Shown here piece after piece: positions 45,847-57,984 of a stretch of DNA of 64,000 bases. The stretch lies in the NCBI RefSeq assembly GCF_016086655.4, contig NC_052138.2, positions 2,108,001 through 2,172,000 of the forward strand, given 5' to 3'. The position numbers and the translations under genes were made by a program. The notes beneath the pieces were generated by a model that was given only the letters and a program-made list of their open reading frames with translations, had not been told where the DNA came from and searched no databases. Position 1 is the first letter of the stretch. Each line of letters starts with the position of its first letter. Source of the stretch: Lepeophtheirus salmonis (Eukaryota; Arthropoda; Copepoda; Siphonostomatoida; Caligidae).

Positions 45847-45856
45847 TTTATTTATT
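45847..45856 (-). terminator. Overlapping AATAAA signals at the SLC22 stop codon
   Basis: The minus strand reads CCCAATAAATAAATAC. Two overlapping AATAAA hexamers include the TAA stop (45852-45854) itself. If used, the 3' untranslated region would be only tens of bases long. Confidence 0.5.
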
Positions 45857-47513
45857 GGGCGGTCATATTAAGCGAACATATCTCATCTTGCTCCCCTTCT
45901 TCTTTGTCCTCGTCTACTCCATATATATTATAATAACAGCATGGGCAGTGAGGTTTTATTGCCTCAGACTCCTCAATGGTCTCCGGAAGATGTCTTCCAA
46001 GAGTTTCTGGTAGGGTACAAGTCAAAATTCCTGCAATCAATGCTCCAAATCCAAAAACAAGTGGAGAATATATTCCAATGAGAAGAATATATGGAGCCAA
46101 AATACCCCCTAATCTGCTTACAGTTAAACTAAAGCTGAATCCAATGCCTCGGACAACAGTAGGATACTGCTCAGTTGAATAGAGATTCAGAATGGTGTAT
46201 GAACAATTTGCTGCAAATCGTCCCATCATTGAAACGGACACTCGAATCCATTTCGAGCCTTCAAAATGTAGAAATGGATGAAGGACTAGACAAATCCCTG
46301 TAAGGAAGAGCATTCCAATGAGAGATTTTCGTCTTCCAAAGAAGGGGTGCTCAAGGGAATAAATCACATAGATGTATCCTGGGATTTGTAATGCCACTGT
46401 TATAAAAAATCCTATATAGGGATCAGTTGATAATTCTTTCTGATCTAGAAGGAGTACATAGTAGAGAGAGGAAGTCACTATCCATAGCCAATTCAAGATG
46501 AGTGTCTTGATACAAAGACTAGGATAACGAAAGAGATCAAAATATGTGTATTGCATTACAGGAGTGTCCTTTTTTTCATTTTGAGCAATGTTCTTCAGAA
46601 TATTTGTGACGTTAGGCTTGGAGTTTTCGTATCCATTGGATTTCATCATTTTACAAATAATATCATTGGCCTCGTCATAGCGTTTATTTGACATCAACCA
46701 TCTAGGGGATTTGGGAGTTATCCAGTAATAAGACACAAATAGTATGAGTGGAAGGGAGTAAATGGCCTGAAGAAGTCTCCAATTATAGTCCAATAAATAG
46801 GCTAGACAGACTGTACACATAAGGCCAATAGACTCAAAGAACCAACAAAGTATACCCGCCAGAGTTCTCTTGGTAGGCCCCACCAGCTCCATTCCCATCA
46901 CAAAACATGTCGCCTCAACACCAGGTATTGCAAAACCAATAATCACTCTCGCAATTAAAAAAGTTTGAAATCCTGGTGCAACTGAGGCAAAGCACCCAGA
47001 AATAAAAAGAATGTTCGTGGCCACTAGGAATGTAAGCTTTCTACCAATTTTATCTAAGAGACTTCCAAAAAATAATCCACCAAATAGATAACCAATCATG
47101 GGGGCTGCACTGATCCTTGCACGTCTCTCAGAGTCTTTACAAACCAAGTTCCAATTCTTGACAACTGAGTCTCTCACAACACTCGTATCATAGACATATT
47201 CCTCACAACTCTCATTATTGAATTTGTAAACACATTGAAATAACTCTTCCTCAGGGAGATTTTGGGAATGAAACATAGCTGTCCCTTGAGTTTCATTGGG
47301 TAAGAGGCATCTATGAGGAAGTTCGGCTCCTACAAACACCCATCCCATAAGTTGCATGGACGTCATCACATAGGGAAAGGAAAATAGGAGATAAATGAGT
47401 TTCTGATAGGGCCCAAATTGACCATAGCGAATGAGTAGATCATCAAAGTTTTTGATCCGGGGTGTAGATGAATCTTCTTCTTCCGGCGCAAGGAAGGGTG
47501 ATGAAGAGGACAT
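45852..47513 (-). CDS. SLC22-family organic ion transporter (major facilitator superfamily)
   Basis: 553 residues from ATG at 47513 to TAA at 45852, within the usual SLC22 size. A plasma-membrane facilitative transporter of organic cations, anions or carnitine-like solutes by family; the substrate cannot be told from sequence. Visible: TM1 at about 38-62, then a large extracellular loop at 63-130 with Cys69, 94, 103 and 125 and glycosylation sequons N73ET and N100ES. The MFS signature GSLLDKIGRK is at 150-159. MELVGPTKRTLAG is near 208-220, KSPRWL at 268-273, and the SLC22 C-terminal signature LPETLGRHLPETIEE at about 501-516. Twelve hydrophobic segments are consistent. The tail (PHCPCCYYNIYG, then acidic) is Cys-rich. 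The reading frame is uninterrupted, which is unusual for a metazoan SLC22 gene. An intron could lie in the 5' leader (AACAG just upstream of the ATG). Confidence 0.93.
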   Translation of the reverse strand: MSSSSPFLAPEEEDSSTPRIKNFDDLLIRYGQFGPYQKLIYLLFSFPYVMTSMQLMGWVFVGAELPHRCLLPNETQGTAMFHSQNLPEEELFQCVYKFNNESCEEYVYDTSVVRDSVVKNWNLVCKDSERRARISAAPMIGYLFGGLFFGSLLDKIGRKLTFLVATNILFISGCFASVAPGFQTFLIARVIIGFAIPGVEATCFVMGMELVGPTKRTLAGILCWFFESIGLMCTVCLAYLLDYNWRLLQAIYSLPLILFVSYYWITPKSPRWLMSNKRYDEANDIICKMMKSNGYENSKPNVTNILKNIAQNEKKDTPVMQYTYFDLFRYPSLCIKTLILNWLWIVTSSLYYVLLLDQKELSTDPYIGFFITVALQIPGYIYVIYSLEHPFFGRRKSLIGMLFLTGICLVLHPFLHFEGSKWIRVSVSMMGRFAANCSYTILNLYSTEQYPTVVRGIGFSFSLTVSRLGGILAPYILLIGIYSPLVFGFGALIAGILTCTLPETLGRHLPETIEESEAIKPHCPCCYYNIYGVDEDKEEGEQDEICSLNMTAQ

Positions 47514-48281
47514 CTTATAAGGGGTCTTCGATCTGTTAATACCCCTTAAAATAGCAAATAAAAAGAGGTTTTGTCATATAGTTTGAATAATCCAAAATAA
47601 TAAACGTACTTGATTCTCCAAGGCTTACAAATTGACTAACGATTCTCCACCGTCCTCAAAAAAGCTTAGCACGCATGAAAGGCTACACTTTGACTGCATT
47701 ATTCTTATTAGGACTTATATTTGAGACATGTTTGAACTAAAGCAAGAACAAAAAAAGCGACTTGAAGTTAAAAGTAAAGCATAAATCGTTGTGACTAATG
47801 TAGAAATCAAATATGATTATAATATACATACAAAAAATTCCAAGTACAGAGTGATTTAGTAATAATGTGTAATTACTAATTCCTTACTTCTTTTTATTTT
47901 CTAATGGGAAAGAAAGCCTCAAATTAAAATACTTAATGAAAAAATAAGTAAAAAAAAATATAATTGTCATATTCATAGACAGGAGGGGGAAATTAGTTTC
48001 TTGTGTACTGTATATATTAAAAACACGAACTACAGTCTACAGGTTTAAAATAAGTCTTTACATCTCCCTGGATATTTTTTGAGCAGGGAAAAAACATAAT
48101 TTATAGGGAAGACTGGGAGGAAAGTTTTAAATCTTTTTGCTTTCACCTCAATTACTCGGAGCTGGTTTAACATTTAGACATTCCAAAATGTAGCACAACA
48201 TATCTCTGATATAGTCTATGAATACATCCAGAAATTAGAATGGACAATCGATAGAGGGCAAAACCTCCACTTAAAATCAAT
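47514..48281. other. 5' flank of the SLC22 gene
   Basis: Presumed promoter and leader of the minus-strand gene lie at 47514-47800. No distinct motif can be assigned. The rest is AT-rich without a feature. Confidence 0.45.
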
Positions 48282-49060
48282 TTGAGTGGTCCAATAAAAT
48301 TTGAACACTTTGAATTTTAAACTTTAACAAGATATAATTTATTGATTAACAGTTGAATTTCAACAAAGTTAAAAGTATAAATAGATGTGTGCCTGAGCTC
48401 TTTTACTCATTAATCTAGCCGCTCTTAGCGGCAATGATGGCATACAGGTGGCAGCGAGGGGCCTGGCATCCGATGCAGATATAGTCCTCTGTCATGGCGT
48501 CCCAGTGCTAGGTGAAAGTGGATTTGATGGCCTCGGTATTTGGATGATAGACATTGTAGGCTTTCCCCTTGACATGTACCCAAAAGCTGTAGTCGAGGGA
48601 GTTGGCATACGTGCTGTAGGGTGCAAAAAATGTCAAAAAAGACTTCAAAATAGGTTTCTTTCATTGCTCGTGTCAAAAGTGGCCTCTCCGCTCTCACAAG
48701 GCTCTTTCCACCTACTTTTTTGATAGATCTCTGGACAGTCTGGTTTGATATCCCGAGATCTCTTATATGGGCCTTATTGCACTTGATGAGATTGCCTGGA
48801 ATTTTTTTCTTCAACTCCTCCGGGTCCAGTTTGGCCATTTTGACAGAGCCTTTCTTCCTTTCCAGCGTTTCAGACTTGCTGATGGCGTAGACAGGTGTCC
48901 TGCATCCCAGCCTAGCGTCAAGGAGTGTGCGCATATCATTTTGTCAATGACGTTCAACTGTTCATTTTCTCGACTAAATCGTAGCTGTTCTGTTCAATCA
49001 CTCAAACTTCATACATTATTGAATTAGTAAGTGCTCATATCTGAATATACCATTCGGTAT
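48282..49060 (-). mobile_element. Family 1 copy I
   Basis: About 779 bp. The left end is GAGTGGTCCAATAAAATTTG and the right end is TCTGAATATACCATTCGGTA. The minus strand gives SKSETLERKKGSVKMAKLDP, the HTH LGISNQTVQRSIKKVGGKSL and LLTRAMKET. After the family junction (FEVFFDIF) a frame-shifted C-terminal half follows. Inactive. Confidence 0.82.
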
Positions 49061-49624
49061 GTATCATAATTTGTTCCAAAGTTGTGGTGGATTATGCATT
49101 TTGTACGTTTTGTCCTACCTTGACTTCTAATAATTTTAAGGCTCCTTACCGTGCCCATGTATAATCTTTGTACCTATTTTGATCAAAATCCACTTTTGCC
49201 TTTGTCCGGGTGATTAACAAACTAAAAGGGACACACAAATAACCTCCGTTCCCCTTTGTTGGTGGAGGTTATTATAATATTGTTATTCGTTTTTACACAA
49301 ATGGCATCTGAATGATACACGTCAAATATTGCAACGGTCCCTGTAGTCAACAACTATTGTAATACGATACAAAAAACAATGGAGTTAGGGTTAAAAGATT
49401 TTTGGGAGTAAAAAAAAAGAAGACATGTCAAGATGTCCAATTATTAACTTTTAATATATATATGTTATACTTGATTAAGATATCATTTATAGTATGAATC
49501 ACTTCTGTATCGGTATAATAGATGGGTCAAATTCCCTTTTATAAGTAGTGATGAAAATCCTGCGTAGTTTGGGCATGTTTTAAAAAAAGAAACGGATAAT
49601 AATCTACGTGCTAACACTGACAAT

Positions 49625-49885
49625 TTGAGGAATATATATTTTGGAGGAGCGCAGGCAGCTTAGTTCTCATGAGTTTTCATCAGATCAGCTACAATCAGCT
49701 GTGTCAGGGGATGAGGAGGGAAAAGAAATAAACAAAGACATTGAGAAAAATTACTCTGGCCTCGATCCTCAATTATACTCGGAGTCCAACGAGGACTTAC
49801 ACATATAACTCGAGTTTACTCTCCGTGAAAAATTGTAGGTAGATGGACTCAGAAGTTAAATAATAATGGCAACAGCTGAGGAATA
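49625..49885 (-). repeat. SINE-like dispersed repeat, copy 4 (inverted)
   Basis: 'Gatcagctacaatcagctg', CTCGATCCTCAATTATACTC, GGAGTCCAACGAGGACTTAC and 'aactcgagtttactctccg' are the inverse of wording in 34690-34880. Confidence 0.5.
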
Positions 49886-51150
49886 GAAAGCCCCCCTTTT
49901 CAGATTAACAATTCCAAAGAAACGGACCACCTAAAAAATCCTCACGATTTACAAATATATTGCCCCAGAAACCTGTAAGCGGAGGCTCAAGTGCGCCCGT
50001 TATAAATGGGGTTGAAGAACTGATAAATGACTACAATGACATAAATTAAATTCAAAAGGCCATTTTCGACCATTTGTTATATTTTTATAGAAAAACAAAC
50101 AAACATTCATTAGATTGAAATAGTTAAACATATACTTATAAAAAAAAGAAATCAGGCATGTGAAATTCTTAAATCACGGTTTTTATGAAACTATTGAACT
50201 CCAGTATCAAACCACTCATTCATTAGATTCAAACCTAATCGTAAAAAAATGCCTTTGATAAGCTCAATATTGGAATTAAATAATTCCCTAAAAACTATGA
50301 TTTATGCATTTCAAAGGCCGGATCTTTTTAATACTTTGACTATTTAAATCTAATGATACTTTTTTTTCGTCATAAATGTATGACAAATTACCTTTTGAAC
50401 TTATAATATGCCATTGTAGTAACTTCCCAGGTCTTATACCCCGTTTGTAGCTAGCGTGCTTGAGCCTTGGCGTACATGTTTATAGTATTATATGATTTAC
50501 ATAACTATTTATAACCTTGTTCAGGGGCCTGCTTATTTTGAACATAGACAATAGTTGACTCACATTACTGTTATTATTTTTCAAAGTTACTCAAGTATAG
50601 TATAGCTCTACAAACGCAGTGCAAACATATTGTCTCATAACCGACATTACACTGTTGTTTAATTGCATACATGTAGCAAGCTATATGCCAACCGACAATG
50701 TGGTGGAACATACTTAATCTGACGCCTAAATATATAAAATAATAACGCAGAATGATCAATATGTTTCAGCAAGACCCTTACAATATCTCAAATGTATCCT
50801 CAATGAGTGGACTCTGAATTTGAATCAAATGATATCAACTGATAGCAAAATAATTAATACTTTAATTCATTGAAATTACTGCAGCAAAATCAATAATGAA
50901 AAACGGATGACAAAATGGAAAAAATATTGATCCTTCAAAAAATGTATTTTAGACCCCCCCTCCAAATGAGTTTTTATCCAGTGTCTGACAGAAAAGTTTT
51001 TAAAATTATTGATTTGTTGATTACATAATCTCCTCCAGCAATGTTGAGCAGAGGTTATGATTGTCTTCTTTTAGTCAAGGGGATTACACTAAAAGTTACT
51101 GATCAATTTGGACCAAATTTGGTACGAAGACTATGTATTGTCACAGTAAG

Positions 51151-51180
51151 AGGTCATTCAATTTTGAGAGGTCAAGGTCA
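51151..51180 (+). promoter_or_regulatory. Cluster of nuclear-receptor half-sites
   Basis: Three AGGTCA hexamers at 51151, 51169 and 51175. The last two form a zero-spaced direct repeat, and TCAAGGTCA matches the extended monomer site bound by FTZ-F1/ERR-type receptors. No neighbouring gene is recognised; possibly chance. Confidence 0.25.
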
Positions 51181-53237
51181 ATGTAATACAAAACCTACAA
51201 AATGCATTGAGAACCATAACTCAAATTGATTTTAGATGGAGGTTGCGGGATTTAGAGTATGCACATTCTAATTTTATGATTATGATGCAAGTTTTTGATA
51301 ACTAAGAAAACATCCTGGGTCTCCCCTACTAGATATTACATAATGTCTAGTTACTACTACAGTTCCTAACAACCACCACAACAGTGTATTCAGTATTAAT
51401 ATTATACGAAATCCACAGAGAGAAGGAGAGAAAGCATAGAGGGAGCGCCTGCCTGCGGTTAACAAAACTGGAGAAACTCATACACACATAAAACTTTATA
51501 TTCTCTAAGGCTTTTTTGAACCTTTTCAGTTAAATAATTACTAAGCAAAGTTATTTAAATTTGTTGTTTTGAATCTTTGGACGTAAATATTCCAATTTTC
51601 GAGTCCAGATCCAAGATACAAAAAAAATGAAGACGGATACTTGCCTCGCATTTTATGAGCGTTCTACTCAAAGTTTGGACCTTAATAAAATAAGATCCTT
51701 TTTAAGGATATATTTGTACTGAGTACTGATTCCAAAACAGTACATAACCCAATGCTACTCCTATACGACTAGTAATTGGAGGATTAAAAAAATCCCGATG
51801 CTGATTCTGATGAATTCAAGTAAAAATTTCATTTGCAATTCCGATTCTTTAAAGTTTTAAATAATAATGAGTAAAATACCATTTTGCTAATTAGAAAAAA
51901 TAAATTTCAAATATATAATTTTTGATAATCATATTCAAATGTAGATTTCTATAAGATATGATGCATTTGAGTAACAAGTAGAATCGACAATGACTATTTT
52001 TCTCACTTTGTACAGTAATACCCGTTGTGCCCTATTTAACCCCAATTACTACAGCCTGACTTGTTTTTAAGAGGAGAGGGGATTTGCCTTAGCCCTCTCT
52101 TTGTTACGTTAAATATAGGGGCATATATTTTATCTTTATCTTGGGTCCCACTCATGGTAAAACCAGCCTGAAGACAAACCATTGATTATTCCTTCATTTT
52201 TTCCAATATGAAGAATGGCAATAGGTCATTTGTGTAGGTGACATTTTGTTTTAAAGTTCCGTTAGTCCCTATAACATACCTAAGCACGATTCTTCGTTGT
52301 TGAAAAAGACACACATTTACAAGATTATTTTTCTAAATACTATAAACAGTCATTAAAAATTAATACTATATATATATACTATAACATTATCCATGCCTTG
52401 ATGGACTCTCCGTTGTGGCACACAAGTGGGATTAGAACATGCTAATGCTAACATTGCGAAAGATATAGTTTTGCTCGGGATTTCTAAAAGGAACAGAAGA
52501 GCCTCATGTGACATCATGGCTTTAAATTTTGCTTTACTAAACTCTAAAGCCTTAATGGAAAACATTCTGAGGAGCTAAGAGCAATTGTTATAGCAGCAAG
52601 AATTGCTACACTTTCCATTTAAGTTCCATCTCTGAAGAATGATTGTGGACTTTGGTTGGAGAAGAAATTAAGTACCTTCTGTCAAGTTCAATACAACATT
52701 TCAAGGATTTTCAGACCATCATCCATAATTCAAATTTGAGGCTTGTTTTGAGTAATTTCATCAATTATCAAAGTTTGATTATGAATAGCGTATTTTTTTA
52801 CCTCTGAGAATATAGATTTTATCGTTTTAAAGTTATATTATAATTATCCATTCTTGAATTGAATCATAGTTGAAATAATTTCCCTAATCCATCATTAATA
52901 TATTGAATGGCTAAATAAAACTGTATTTAAACTTAAAAATTCGAATAAAATTTAAAATACTACATAAAATAATCGGTTTAAGGATACTTTATTAACTTGT
53001 CCACATTTCCAATTGCATCAAATTATGGCAATAAATTATTATTTTAGAATAAGTATTAAAAATAAATAAAAAATGAGGCGCCATTGATGCTTTAAACAAA
53101 CCGAATTCGAATATTTTGCTCAACTACTTTTTAAGATCCAAAAAAATCCTCAGATCTTTTTTTAAGATCTGTAAAAGTTTAAGCATCCGAAGCCACTTCA
53201 GGTCTCATTTCCTTTCGAATAACACAAGTTTATTTAT

Positions 53238-54168
53238 AGGGTCACCGGAAAGTCCCATTAAATTAACTTTATGAATAAGATCTGAGGTTGCGAGATATTA
53301 GGTTTCAACTCTAGTTGTGTCGTAAACTAGATCAAAACAAACAGTTTTGTTAACCACAATGGAAGCCAAGGGAGAGGCTATAATCAAGAGTACTCCAAGG
53401 GCAAATCTCAACCAGCCATCTTGAGGAACCTGAAGAGTCTAGAGGTCTACCCCATGTACATCAAGAGAACCATTGAGAGGTACAAAGGGACTCAATCTAT
53501 CAAGGGGTCAGATCAGGAAGAATAAGGTCAAAATGGACGCCTGGAGACGTCAAGGCAAGAAATCCCAGGAAAAACCGCCCCGAGATGGCCAAGGATTTCA
53601 ATATGGGTGCAACAACAATGAGAGACCTTATCCGAGATGACCTGAGGATGTATCCCTAGAAATTAAAGAGGCAAAGTCACTTGTAAAGCAAGGCCAAGGC
53701 TAAAAGACTGGAGAGAAGCAATGTCATTCTTGAGAAGCTGAGCACTGGCACGGCTCCCAACATTGTATTCAGTGATGAGATGATTTTCCCACACACTCAG
53801 AGAGGTGCAGCGGTGTTTTGAGGGTAATTTGAGTGGCTTCAAAGACAAGATAGTCTGGCCTCCTCCAGCCCTGACCTAAACGTCATGGATCACTCAATGT
53901 GGTTCACTCTTGAGAGCAGTGCCCCCAGTAAGAATTTGGAAGAACTAAAGGCCAAACTGGTGGCTACCTGGGACTCCATCCTTGTGGACATGGTGCATGC
54001 AAGTCCTTTCCAGTGAGACTTTGGGCTGTGCTCAAGGCTAAGGGTGACCCTTTCGAACGAAAGTTATGGCCCATATTTTTGAAACTTGTGTCGACATATG
54101 CAAATTATGTAATTCGTTATATAGTTAATACTTTAATAAACATTTAACAGAACTTTCCGTGGACCCTG
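53238..54168 (+). mobile_element. Tc1/mariner relic, family 5
   Basis: 931 bp between TA dinucleotides. Termini are GGGTCACCGGAAAGTCCCAT and the inverse of 'agaactttccgtggaccc'. Plus-strand frames show the HTH-like YIKRTIERYKGTQSIKGSD, many stops, then (core lost) KIVWPPPALT and VMDHSMWFTLESSAPSKNLE with LKAKLVATWDSILVDMVHA. Inactive. Confidence 0.75.
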
Positions 54169-54525
54169 TATAGTGCATATCCTTCACGAGTATTTCGGAT
54201 CCGGGTCAACCCCCATCCTATCTCTATTCATTACACGATTGTTTTTAATTTTTAAGTAACGCATTTCATGTATTCTTTACTTTGGAGGAGTTTTTTTTAT
54301 ATTAAGCACCATATTTTGATTGTTTGCCCACTAAATTACTCAATTGACAAGTCTTTTAAAACGTCTACTCTGTATTTTTCATAATATGTTTTGTTCGTGC
54401 TATCCAGAATAGAAAGGAGTTCAAACAATTAAAAATAAGTCATGCTCTATTGAGTTTAATCATGGGGAAAGTAAAATTTCATGTCTAATAACAATAAGGG
54501 ACCTCATCTAAAAAAAAAAAACATA

Positions 54526-55372
54526 CAGGGTATTGCAGGTAAATTGGACCTGAATTTAACTGCTTCTAGATCAATAAAGGTTGCAAGTTGAAAAAAAAGT
54601 GATGATTCAGTTTATTCTTTATTTTATTAACAATAATATAATTCTATGTGATCTCCATTTATGGAAACCATTCTGTCAATTCTTGGCCTGAAGGCCTTGC
54701 ACGCCTTGACAACTTCTGCGGGATCAATAGCCGTCCAGTGCTTGGTAATAGAGGCTTTCAGGGCATTAATGCCTGTTATGGCTGGTAGCAAAAACCAGTC
54801 TCTCTAACTTCCTCTATAAGTAGAAGTCCAAGAGGTTCATATTAGGGGAGTTGGGGACGAGGTTTTGTGGCTACCACAAGGGATTTAATTGCTGTTAAGA
54901 AGGTCCCAAGTCTTCTTGGCCGTCTGTGCAGGAGCAGAGTCTTGCTGAAACGCGAACTGGGTTTCATTGGCCTCCTTGTTTATCCAGAGAATGACAATAG
55001 CCTTCTAAACCTCACAATATCTATCTGACCCGACACGTTCCTTTGAGTTAAAAAAGAACAGGGGCATCACTGATCCGTTGCTCCCCACGACTTCTAAGGT
55101 CATAATGGATACCGGAAACTTGGTCTTGAAGACGTGAGGAATGGCGGACTTCTCATGGGGCAACCACCTATCATTGTGGTTGTTGTGCGTCCGGTCCACC
55201 TTCTTCGCTGCTCCATCACTACTTATTGTCTGATCACATTCAAAACGGACTCAATCAAAAGATAATAACATAAGTTCTCAAATGGAAAATTAAAATGATA
55301 TATATAGTTACATGCTCTCTTCATTGATGTGGATGTAGTTAAAGTCTGTCCCAATTTATCTGCAAGACACTG
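54526..55372 (-). mobile_element. Tc1/mariner relic, family 6
   Basis: 847 bp between TA dinucleotides. Termini are CAGGGTATTGCAGGTAAATT and the inverse of AATTTATCTGCAAGACACTG. The minus strand preserves catalytic-domain wording: NHNDRWLPHEKSAIPHVFKT, IMTLEVVGSNGSVMPLFFFN and the second-Asp motif FQQDSAPAQTAKKTW. The C-terminal INALKASITKHWTAIDPAEV and ACKAFRPRIDRMVS follow, with one frame break between. The N-terminal HTH is missing. Unusually for this window, the second catalytic Asp is retained. Confidence 0.78.
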
Positions 55373-55404
55373 TATATAAACTGACAACTTGTATTGTTTC
55401 TGTC

Positions 55405-55770
55405 CTTAACTAGGACCGAGGACCATGTTCCAGTCTAGTCCAGTCCAGTCTACTTATCGGTCCTTATAGAAGGTAAAATCGATCCTCTGTGACGCCATTG
55501 GGGTGTTTTTCCTTTTTTTATTTAACAGAACAAATTATATAACTAAGTAAAAATAATATAATATGTACGTGTTATAATGAAATAATAATATCTTATGCAA
55601 GATATGTGCAATAATCTTAATACATTTATCATATATCTTATTTGGCTTAATAAACCATCGATATATTTATGAAAGATTCAAAATGGTTGACGGTTAAGGA
55701 TCGGTCCAAAGGACTAATTCTAGGGCTCGACTGAACCAAATACTTATCAGGACTGATACAACACTACTGA
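55405..55770 (+). repeat. Dispersed GGACCGAGGACC-type repeat, intact copy
   Basis: Contiguous here; its left and right halves occur separately at 18916-19125 and 20760-20905. No coding frame. Confidence 0.55.
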
Positions 55771-56362
55771 TAACTATAATATACCTTCATAGTAATAAGA
55801 CTCCCCTTGGATACCTCTTTTAACTTCCTATAAAAACATACCTTTTTTATCTCTTAGTAAAAGAAAAAAAACCCTTATAAATACTCATTATGAAGTTGTT
55901 CACGTCAGGAGGGAAATAAAGAGGCCATACTCCCCCTAAACAATGGATGTGCCCCTCCCAAGCTGAAATATTAACATAAGCATCATTCTAACCACAGAGT
56001 GTGGACACAAAACATGCAGCAGCATAACTTAATTACGAATTGTCATGCAAACAAGAAATACTGTACCCCGCTGTCATAATGACAGCAAATCCAAATTTGG
56101 ATTAAAGGTGCAATGTATATTATTTTTCACAACACTCTGAACTATTAAGTCTGGCACAGGTGCGTCCGCATATAAGATGGATTTCTCCGAGGATCTATGG
56201 ACTTAAATGCACGCCGCAGATTCTTCATCTAATTCAAATCTAAATTTTGTGATGGTAATAGCAAGATTCAAATTGAACAATATTTTAGATTTGCAGAGGT
56301 TTATTTGGTTGTGTGATTTTTTATTTGAGTCAAAATTGATTCCTAAAAAGAAGTTATCTTTA

Positions 56363-56563
56363 ATGAAATGTTTTTTGGTTAACTCCAATCCATTTAAGAG
56401 ATGTTATTTTCTTGCAGTCAAGAAGGGTGTAAAACCTAACTTAAAGTTATCTTTGAAACATGGAAATATTCTCCAAATCGTCACTGATGTCCTTCCTGGT
56501 CACTCTTGGGTTACTGTTGATTTTTCTACTTATGGTTATCTCCAACTTGTGGAAAATGTATAA
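56363..56563 (+). CDS. Unrecognised 66-codon frame, unit 1
   Basis: The frame reads GVKPNLKLSLKHGNILQIVT and DVLPGHSWVTVDFSTYGYLQ. In this unit it continues upstream to an ATG at 56207 (118 codons). In unit 2 one missing A in AAAAAG (near 60313) breaks that extension, leaving 60328-60528. The lysine-rich, tryptophan-containing peptide is protein-like but not identified, and it may be a stray exon. Confidence 0.2.
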   Translation: MKCFLVNSNPFKRCYFLAVKKGVKPNLKLSLKHGNILQIVTDVLPGHSWVTVDFSTYGYLQLVENV

Positions 56564-56663
56564 CTTTCCTCCTGACTTTGAAAAGTTTTCCACTATTCCA
56601 ATTTCTTGAAAATATTTGAAAAATATTGTTTTAGGATTTCCAAAAAAGAAAGAAAGAAAAGAA

Positions 56664-56706
56664 ACTGCTTGGAAGGCAGCTATGCTGACCATTATACCAC
56701 CGACGC
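56664..56706 (-). pseudogene. 5' half of tRNA-Gly(UCC)
   Basis: 43 nt identical to the acceptor 5' strand, D-arm and anticodon arm of the tRNA at 57252, ending within the variable region. The T-arm and acceptor 3' strand are absent and replaced by GAAAGAAAGAAAA-type sequence. Confidence 0.85.
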
Positions 56707-57238
56707 TTCCTCTTATTCATATCATGATGAAGTATTATAATGTTTTTGGATCTTTATATTCCAAAGTTCAACAAGGACGCGTATCTTTAGATTTATATTT
56801 GCATGTAAATATAACAACATATAAGACATAAATATCATGTGGATATAGAATGAAGGAATACAATCCAACAATCAGAGAAAATGAGTCAAAACAAATCAAA
56901 GATTTTTAACATCAATAAAAAAAGTGAATCTCTCTACTTTTTGACCTTCATATTTGGGCCATACTCAACCATACATGAATACTACTAATTCCCCAATTTT
57001 CATTACTTTATTCACTTAACTTTACTATTTTAATCCTTGATCCAAAAGATGCTATTGAAAAATTAAATAAGAGAAAGACATAAAAGATCTTGAAGGCAAG
57101 AACATGTGTCTCGAAAAAAGTTATAACCCAAGTACTTCCCAGTTTATATCAAACATGGCATTTTCATATTAATCCTTGGAGTAGTAGATAAACAATAAAA
57201 TCCATAAAAACACTCTTTAAAGAGGCAAAATTACAAAT

Positions 57239-57245
57239 AAAAAAA
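57239..57245 (-). terminator. Pol III T-run for tRNA-Gly
   Basis: Seven T on the minus strand, six bases after the tRNA 3' end. The equivalent run in unit 2 is at 61205-61211. Confidence 0.7.
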
Positions 57246-57251
57246 CCTATT

Positions 57252-57323
57252 TGCGTCGGCCGGGAATCGAACCCGGATCAACTGCTTGGAAGGCAGCTAT
57301 GCTGACCATTATACCACCGACGC
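57252..57323 (-). tRNA. tRNA-Gly (anticodon UCC)
   Basis: 72 nt. The acceptor stem GCGTCGG/CCGACGC is perfect, with discriminator A. The anticodon stem closes CTTCCAA (UCC). The T-arm CCGGG-TTCGATT-CCCGG is canonical. The 3' CCA is not encoded. It reads GGA codons. Confidence 0.97.
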
Positions 57324-57361
57324 TTATACTTCCATATTTGTCTTAATTTATAATTCTATAC

Positions 57362-57622
57362 TTGTACACTTTTATATTCCAAAGTTCAAAAAGGACGCGT
57401 ATCTTTACATTTGTACTGGTATGCATAACAAGAGGCACGCCTTCTAAACGGAAGACAGAAGTATCTTGTGCATACAGAGTGAAGAAATACAATCATTCCA
57501 CCAGAAACGAGTCAAAAACAAATCAAAAAATTATAACAACAATATTCGTCTTTGCCTTCATATTTTGGGTCATAGGGAACCATACACGAATATTCGTAAT
57601 TGCCCATATTTCAATCACTTAA
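57362..57622 (+). other. Open frame in the conserved tRNA-Gly flank
   Basis: An 86-codon frame from a TTG reads YTFIFQSSKRTRIFTFVLVC. A diverged counterpart at 36297-36515 keeps the frame through indels, and unit 2 repeats it at 61328-61588. There is no ATG, so it is reported as a conserved flank rather than a gene. Confidence 0.3.
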
Positions 57623-57984
57623 ATATATATATTTTATTGTATTTAAAAAAGGATAATCCTTTATCTAAAAGATGCTGCAAAAAATTAAATAAGAGTAATA
57701 CATAAAAGATCTTGAAGGAAAGCAAATGTGTCTTGAAAATATAAAGGACTTGAAGGATTTCATGTTTGAATGGGGCATGAGTTTGTCAAGATATTTTTCA
57801 TTTCTTTCCTTTTTTAATTTCAAAAATGTTAGAAATTTGAAAAAATCAGTACTTGGATTCAGTGAAGAAAAGATAAATCTCAATAAATTATGTGATGTTT
57901 TATTTTGTCTGCTTCAAGTGTATTGAGACATTTATATATAATTTGTAGCTAGATATTATCTTGTAATCAAATGAGAAGAGGAGG

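Larger units (their letters stand above)
49061..53237. other. Long intergenic stretch
   Basis: It contains the inverted SINE-like copy at 49625-49885 and the AGGTCA group at 51151-51180. No gene is supported; open frames at 51041 and 52353 are short and unrecognised. Confidence 0.5.

Noticed and set aside
45976..46182. Plus-strand frame within the SLC22 gene
   Set aside because: Antisense shadow of the well-supported minus-strand transporter.
56616..56831. 71-codon frame over the tRNA-Gly half-gene
   Set aside because: Its centre is antisense to the tRNA fragment, so the similarity between units is explained by the duplication.
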